The notes under the pieces were generated by a model. It was not told the origin of the DNA. It ran no database searches and worked only from the letters and a program-made list of their open reading frames with translations. From Flavobacterium sp. CF108 (lineage in GTDB: Bacteria; Bacteroidota; Bacteroidia; Flavobacteriales; Flavobacteriaceae): a stretch of DNA of 64,000 bases. Shown here one piece after another: positions 60,983 through 64,000 of this stretch. Both the position numbers and the translations under genes were made by a program. The stretch is from contig NZ_FQWW01000002.1 in NCBI RefSeq assembly GCF_900129795.1, positions 186,001 through 250,000 on the forward strand, given 5' to 3'. Every line of letters begins with the position of its first letter. Position 1 is the first letter of the stretch.

Positions 60983-61816
60983 TTATTTCTTAAACTGCCA
61001 GTTAAAAAAAGGAAGTTTACGTTTTCCATTTGTGTTCCAAAGACCAAATTGCATTCCTCGCAATTCTTTAGAATTATTAAACAATCCTATTTGAATTCCG
61101 TTATGTCGTCTGGAAACGTTTGATGGCCCAATTTGAATTCCATTTCCCGAATCAGATATATTTGCTAAACCCGAAATACTCACACCAGAAAAGCTCTTTG
61201 TATTCAATATTCCTCCAACAGAGAATCCGTTCATTTTATTCATTCCAGAAATTATAGAAATATTTATACCTCTTAATTCTGCACCGCCCATAAATCCTCC
61301 CGAACTAATATTTAAACCGTTTATCTTAATATAAGTACTGGTTTGATCATCAAAAAAAGCGACGTTACTAATAACATTGTCATTAATTCCAACCAAAAAA
61401 GACTCAAACGGAACATTAATTGAAATTGTAAATAAAGCGACTGACAGAGGACTCGCTTCAACGTTTAATCCATTAATTGTTTGGAGTTTAATTTTTTCAT
61501 TCTCATAATGGCCTACTCCCAGAGCAAAACCATTTACTTTATTAACTCTTCTTGATATTGGAGACAGACTAAAAATCTTTATACTGTCATTTCTTAAGTT
61601 ATTATTAGATTTCCATCTGAAATAATGCAGGTCAATATCTTTTCCATCAAATTCTACAGAAGGATTTTCCGAAATATTACTGACTAAGGTATCCTTGACT
61701 TTTGACGAACCATCTTGTCCAAAACAAAAGCCGGTAAACAAGAAAAGACCTACAAACTGTACTCTGTGAAAACGACCAAAAGAATTGGCGCTCATAACTT
61801 GATTTATAATTTTCAT
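60983..61816 (-). CDS. LA_2272-type surface repeat protein
   Basis: The longer frame starts at 61861, upstream of a TAGGTTTG box, so ATG 61816 (277 residues) is preferred. A signal-like segment (FVGLFLFTGFCFGQ) is followed by repeated beta-type units (INGLNISSGGFMGG; SGLANISDSGNGIQIGPSNV; HNGIQIGLFNNS; RGMQFGLWNTNG). These GIQIGxxN repeats fit the LA_2272/LA_2273 surface-repeat family. It is divergent from a regulator with a short shared promoter region and ends 12 bp before the phosphatidyltransferase gene. Confidence 0.75.
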   Translation of the reverse strand: MKIINQVMSANSFGRFHRVQFVGLFLFTGFCFGQDGSSKVKDTLVSNISENPSVEFDGKDIDLHYFRWKSNNNLRNDSIKIFSLSPISRRVNKVNGFALGVGHYENEKIKLQTINGLNVEASPLSVALFTISINVPFESFLVGINDNVISNVAFFDDQTSTYIKINGLNISSGGFMGGAELRGINISIISGMNKMNGFSVGGILNTKSFSGVSISGLANISDSGNGIQIGPSNVSRRHNGIQIGLFNNSKELRGMQFGLWNTNGKRKLPFFNWQFKK

Positions 61817-61840
61817 ACTATTTCTTTTAAAATTACAGGA

Positions 61841-61903
61841 CAAACCTATTGCATTTATCACATATCAATTTGCGCAAAACAATAATATATTTCGTTATAT
61901 TTG
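61841..61903. promoter_or_regulatory. Divergent promoter of surface-repeat and regulator genes
   Basis: TAGGTTTG on the minus strand (61848-61841) faces TATATTTG on the plus strand (61896-61903). A palindromic TTTGCGCAAA (61869-61878) lies between them and is a candidate operator. Confidence 0.55.
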
Positions 61904-61918
61904 TGATTATCGCAAATT

Positions 61919-62881
61919 ATGAAACATCAGGAATCGTTTTTAAAAGCCATTAGAAGTAAAATTTCTAAATCAAATTCTTTAATAGATGAGATTGCTTCTA
62001 TTCTGGAAATCAGTTATGATGCGTCGCATCGAAGGATATCTCAAAAGAGTAAATTTTCTATTGACGAAACCATCAAACTGGCTAATCATTTTAATATTTC
62101 GTTGGATAATTTATTTTCACAAAAGGAAAAAGTCATTGTAGAAAAAACAATCGAAATTGAATCCTTAAAAGATATGCTTCAGTATTTTAAAGCATCGGCG
62201 CAGCAGGTTGAAATACTTACAAAAAATCCCAAAACAAAACTTTATTATTCGGCAAAAGATATTCCGTTGTTCTATTTTATGGACGGAACGATTTTGTCAA
62301 AATTTAAAGCTTTTGTCTGGCTGAATCTTTTAAATACTAATCAGAAAAAAGTGTCTTTTGAAAACTTTGTTATTGAAGAATCTTTTACTGAATATATGCA
62401 GACTTTAAAAAAAGCATATGAAAGTACAACGGTAAATGAAATTTGGAATGACACCACTATAAATAGCAGCTTACAGCAGATTCTTTATTTTTATGAAGCT
62501 GGCTTATTAAATTTAAAAAACGCGAATGCACTTTGTAAAGACTTAAAAAGAATTATAAGTTTAATACAGGCAAAATGCAATAATGCTAATAACAACTTTG
62601 CTCTTTATTATAATGAACTCATATTGTTGAATAATAACATGCTCATAGAAACAGAAGAAAAACTAACTATGTTTGTGCCTTACACACTTTTGGGTTATTT
62701 TATTACAGATAATGAAGACAGCTGTAAAAATGTACATCAGTTTTTTAAACAGCAAATTACTAACTCAATAGCTTTAGGCCAATCTGGAATTAAAGAACAA
62801 AACCTTTTCTTTAATCGCGCCATTCGAAAAATAGATTATTATCTCGAAAAAATTAATTCGCAGGTTGATTTACTTTTCTAA
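61919..62881 (+). CDS. Helix-turn-helix regulator with large C-terminal region
   Basis: The 320-residue protein has an N-terminal HTH of about 15-70 (SLIDEIASILEISYDASHRR; FSIDETIKLANHFNISLDN). A long alpha-helical C-terminal part with many aromatic residues follows (YFKASAQQVEILTKNPKTKL; TLLGYFITDNEDSCKN). This pattern is common in Bacteroidota transcription factors of unnamed families. It faces the surface-repeat gene and may regulate it through the shared TTTGCGCAAA region. Confidence 0.72.
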   Translation: MKHQESFLKAIRSKISKSNSLIDEIASILEISYDASHRRISQKSKFSIDETIKLANHFNISLDNLFSQKEKVIVEKTIEIESLKDMLQYFKASAQQVEILTKNPKTKLYYSAKDIPLFYFMDGTILSKFKAFVWLNLLNTNQKKVSFENFVIEESFTEYMQTLKKAYESTTVNEIWNDTTINSSLQQILYFYEAGLLNLKNANALCKDLKRIISLIQAKCNNANNNFALYYNELILLNNNMLIETEEKLTMFVPYTLLGYFITDNEDSCKNVHQFFKQQITNSIALGQSGIKEQNLFFNRAIRKIDYYLEKINSQVDLLF

Positions 62882-63087
62882 AATAATAAGCCATTTCTAC
62901 AATAAACCAATTCATTTCTTTCAGCTGATTTTTTTATTTTGTAAAGCAAATTATAATATTTATTATCGATGAACGGTAATAAACAAATAATTTAACAAAA
63001 AAAACACGACAATGCTTATATTTTCTTAAAGAAATAAAATATCTTTAACCCACCAAAAATAAAACTATTAACCCTAAAAACCTTATT

Positions 63088-63480
63088 ATGGACTTTAATG
63101 TCATTCAAATCACAAGAATTAACACAGTAGATTTTACTTTTACAGACACAGTGAACATTACTTTTCCTGTTCCTCCTTTAGCTTCGGCAAAAATTTACAA
63201 CAATAATGGAGTAAAAACATTAAAAATCTGTGCTACTGTATACATTAACTCAAAAGATTCGCAAAACCCTGTAGTTGGAACATTAACAGAACATGTTAAT
63301 ACTGTCGAAGTTTATTTTGATTACGACTGGGATGAAGAAACACCGAATACTTATGATGTATGGTATGTTGAAATAGATTATACTTCTGAAAGTGTTGAAA
63401 ACATTACTACTGTAATGTCATATTTAAGAAATATTGATCCTGAAACATCAAGAGGTACTACAACACAAGTAGGCAACTAG
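63088..63480 (+). CDS. Orphan 130-aa beta-rich protein
   Basis: I do not recognise this protein. It has no signal peptide. The sequence is beta-strand-like with regular Val/Ile/Thr alternation (FNVIQITRINTVDFTFTDTV) and an acidic patch (FDYDWDEETP). It lies downstream of the regulator behind a 206-bp spacer with no gene, and a strong terminator follows. Confidence 0.6.
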   Translation: MDFNVIQITRINTVDFTFTDTVNITFPVPPLASAKIYNNNGVKTLKICATVYINSKDSQNPVVGTLTEHVNTVEVYFDYDWDEETPNTYDVWYVEIDYTSESVENITTVMSYLRNIDPETSRGTTTQVGN

Positions 63481-63492
63481 AAATTAATATTC

Positions 63493-63530
63493 ACATCGCT
63501 TAATTGAAATAATTAAGCGATGTTGCTTTT
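63493..63530 (+). terminator. Terminator after the orphan gene
   Basis: A 13-bp stem (63493-63505 with 63511-63523) with loop GAAAT is followed by a T-rich stretch. Confidence 0.8.
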
Positions 63531-63557
63531 CTGTAATTTCAATTCCTAATTTACAAT

Positions 63558-64000
63558 ATGTTAAAAATTAAATTTTTTATCAATATAGTTTTCCTGTGCC
63601 TTCCCTCCTTGTTTTTTTGTCAAGTAAAACCAACTGCTAATACATTAAATAGAATAATTGAGGAGAAGACCAATGGATTCAAAAAAGAAATCGATTTTGA
63701 AAAAGCTAAATCATTTTTTACAAAAAAGGATTGGGATTCTACCTTAACATATTCTATACGCGCATTATCTATCACAAAAAATAAAGAGACCGCTAATTAT
63801 TGCCATTTTTTTAGAGGATACAGTTTTAGAGAAAAAAGACTTTTTAAGCAGGCTCAGAAAGAAATGCTTTTAATATCTCGAAGTTTTAAACTTTACCCTT
63901 TTGTAAATAAAAACCTGGGACAGATTTGTTTGGAATTAAAAGATTTTAAAAAAGCAATCTACTATTTTAATGAGGCAGAAAAAACACCTATCCCTAATAA
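63558..64000 (+). CDS. Secreted TPR protein, N-terminal part (cut by window edge)
   Basis: The frame opens at ATG 63558 and is still open at the right edge (about 147 residues). A signal peptide (FFINIVFLCLPSLFFCQ) is followed by TPR-like units (WDSTLTYSIRALSITKNKE; KDFKKAIYYFNEAEKTP). In Bacteroidota such N-termini often belong to TPR proteins with a C-terminal HTH or histidine-kinase domain; the end is outside the window. Confidence 0.7.
   Translation, partial: MLKIKFFINIVFLCLPSLFFCQVKPTANTLNRIIEEKTNGFKKEIDFEKAKSFFTKKDWDSTLTYSIRALSITKNKETANYCHFFRGYSFREKRLFKQAQKEMLLISRSFKLYPFVNKNLGQICLELKDFKKAIYYFNEAEKTPIPN

Noticed and set aside
1-64000. Prophage, integrative element, defence system, tRNA or rRNA genes
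   Set aside because: No integrase, transposase, restriction, cas, tRNA or rRNA sequence could be recognised on either strand.

Overview
The window is a chromosomal segment of a Bacteroidota bacterium, almost certainly Flavobacterium or a close relative in Flavobacteriaceae. The evidence is low G+C, many TAnnTTTG-type -7 promoter boxes with weak Shine-Dalgarno signals, and lineage-typical families: GLPGLI proteins, DUF5686 and CarboxypepD_reg outer-membrane proteins, PorT (type IX secretion), lipoprotein TamL, XrtF exosortase and HYC_CC_PP proteins. No rRNA, tRNA, CRISPR array, prophage or intact transposon was seen. Most genes are housekeeping.

Region 1 (1-7.5 kb) is a methionine/SAM block and the most interesting part. 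A truncated homoserine dehydrogenase lies beyond metY (O-acetylhomoserine sulfhydrylase). Upstream of metY is a 62-codon gene, preceded by a 26-codon leader ORF with 6 Met and 6 Cys codons and then a strong intrinsic terminator. A 948-aa TonB-dependent receptor has the same architecture: a 22-codon Met/Cys leader, then a terminator. In both, the end of the leader ORF can pair with the 5' arm of the terminator, and the two promoters share a TTTGG(T)CAGTTAAA block. This looks like ribosome-mediated transcription attenuation sensing Met and/or Cys. The divergent metK has a long structured 5' UTR resembling a SAM-I-type riboswitch.

Region 2 (7.5-17 kb): a DUF4153 membrane protein, a large secreted protein with a thioredoxin-like segment and C-terminal TPR, a GLPGLI/outer-membrane-barrel pair, and a deoxynucleoside kinase coupled to an exported protein. 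Region 3 (17-25.4 kb): a repeat cluster with three 114-bp units, membrane pyrophosphatase hppA with an unusual Cys-rich tail, soluble pyrophosphatase ppa, an AlkA-type glycosylase, a DUF5686 protein and pdhB. Region 4 (25.9-33.7 kb): etfBA, a bifunctional-nuclease protein, thyA, a CBM48 protein, a 2TM protein, folA, ubiE/menG, porT and a SpoU methyltransferase. Region 5 (33.8-44.4 kb): tamL (TTG start), fbaA, accD without its zinc-ribbon cysteines, two paralogous lipoproteins flanking an XRE regulator, a cupin/JmjC-like protein, a MacB-type permease and purH.

Region 6 (44.5-50.2 kb) is the mreB-mreC-mreD-mrdA-rodA elongasome operon. Region 7 (50.5-64 kb): DedA, a metal operon (HYC_CC_PP protein, TonB receptor, HMA protein), xrtF with its associated protein, an fRMsr-like GAF protein, two MORN/YwqK-like paralogues (one carrying a TonB C-terminal domain), rpsO-pnp, a CDP-alcohol phosphatidyltransferase, a surface-repeat protein divergent from a regulator, an orphan 130-aa protein and a truncated TPR protein.

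Intergenic DNA is rich in structured repeats: long inverted repeats, palindromes with short GTA/TAC-like loops, and arrays of 7-bp (heptad) repeats. Three heptad arrays end only 2-6 nt before a start codon.
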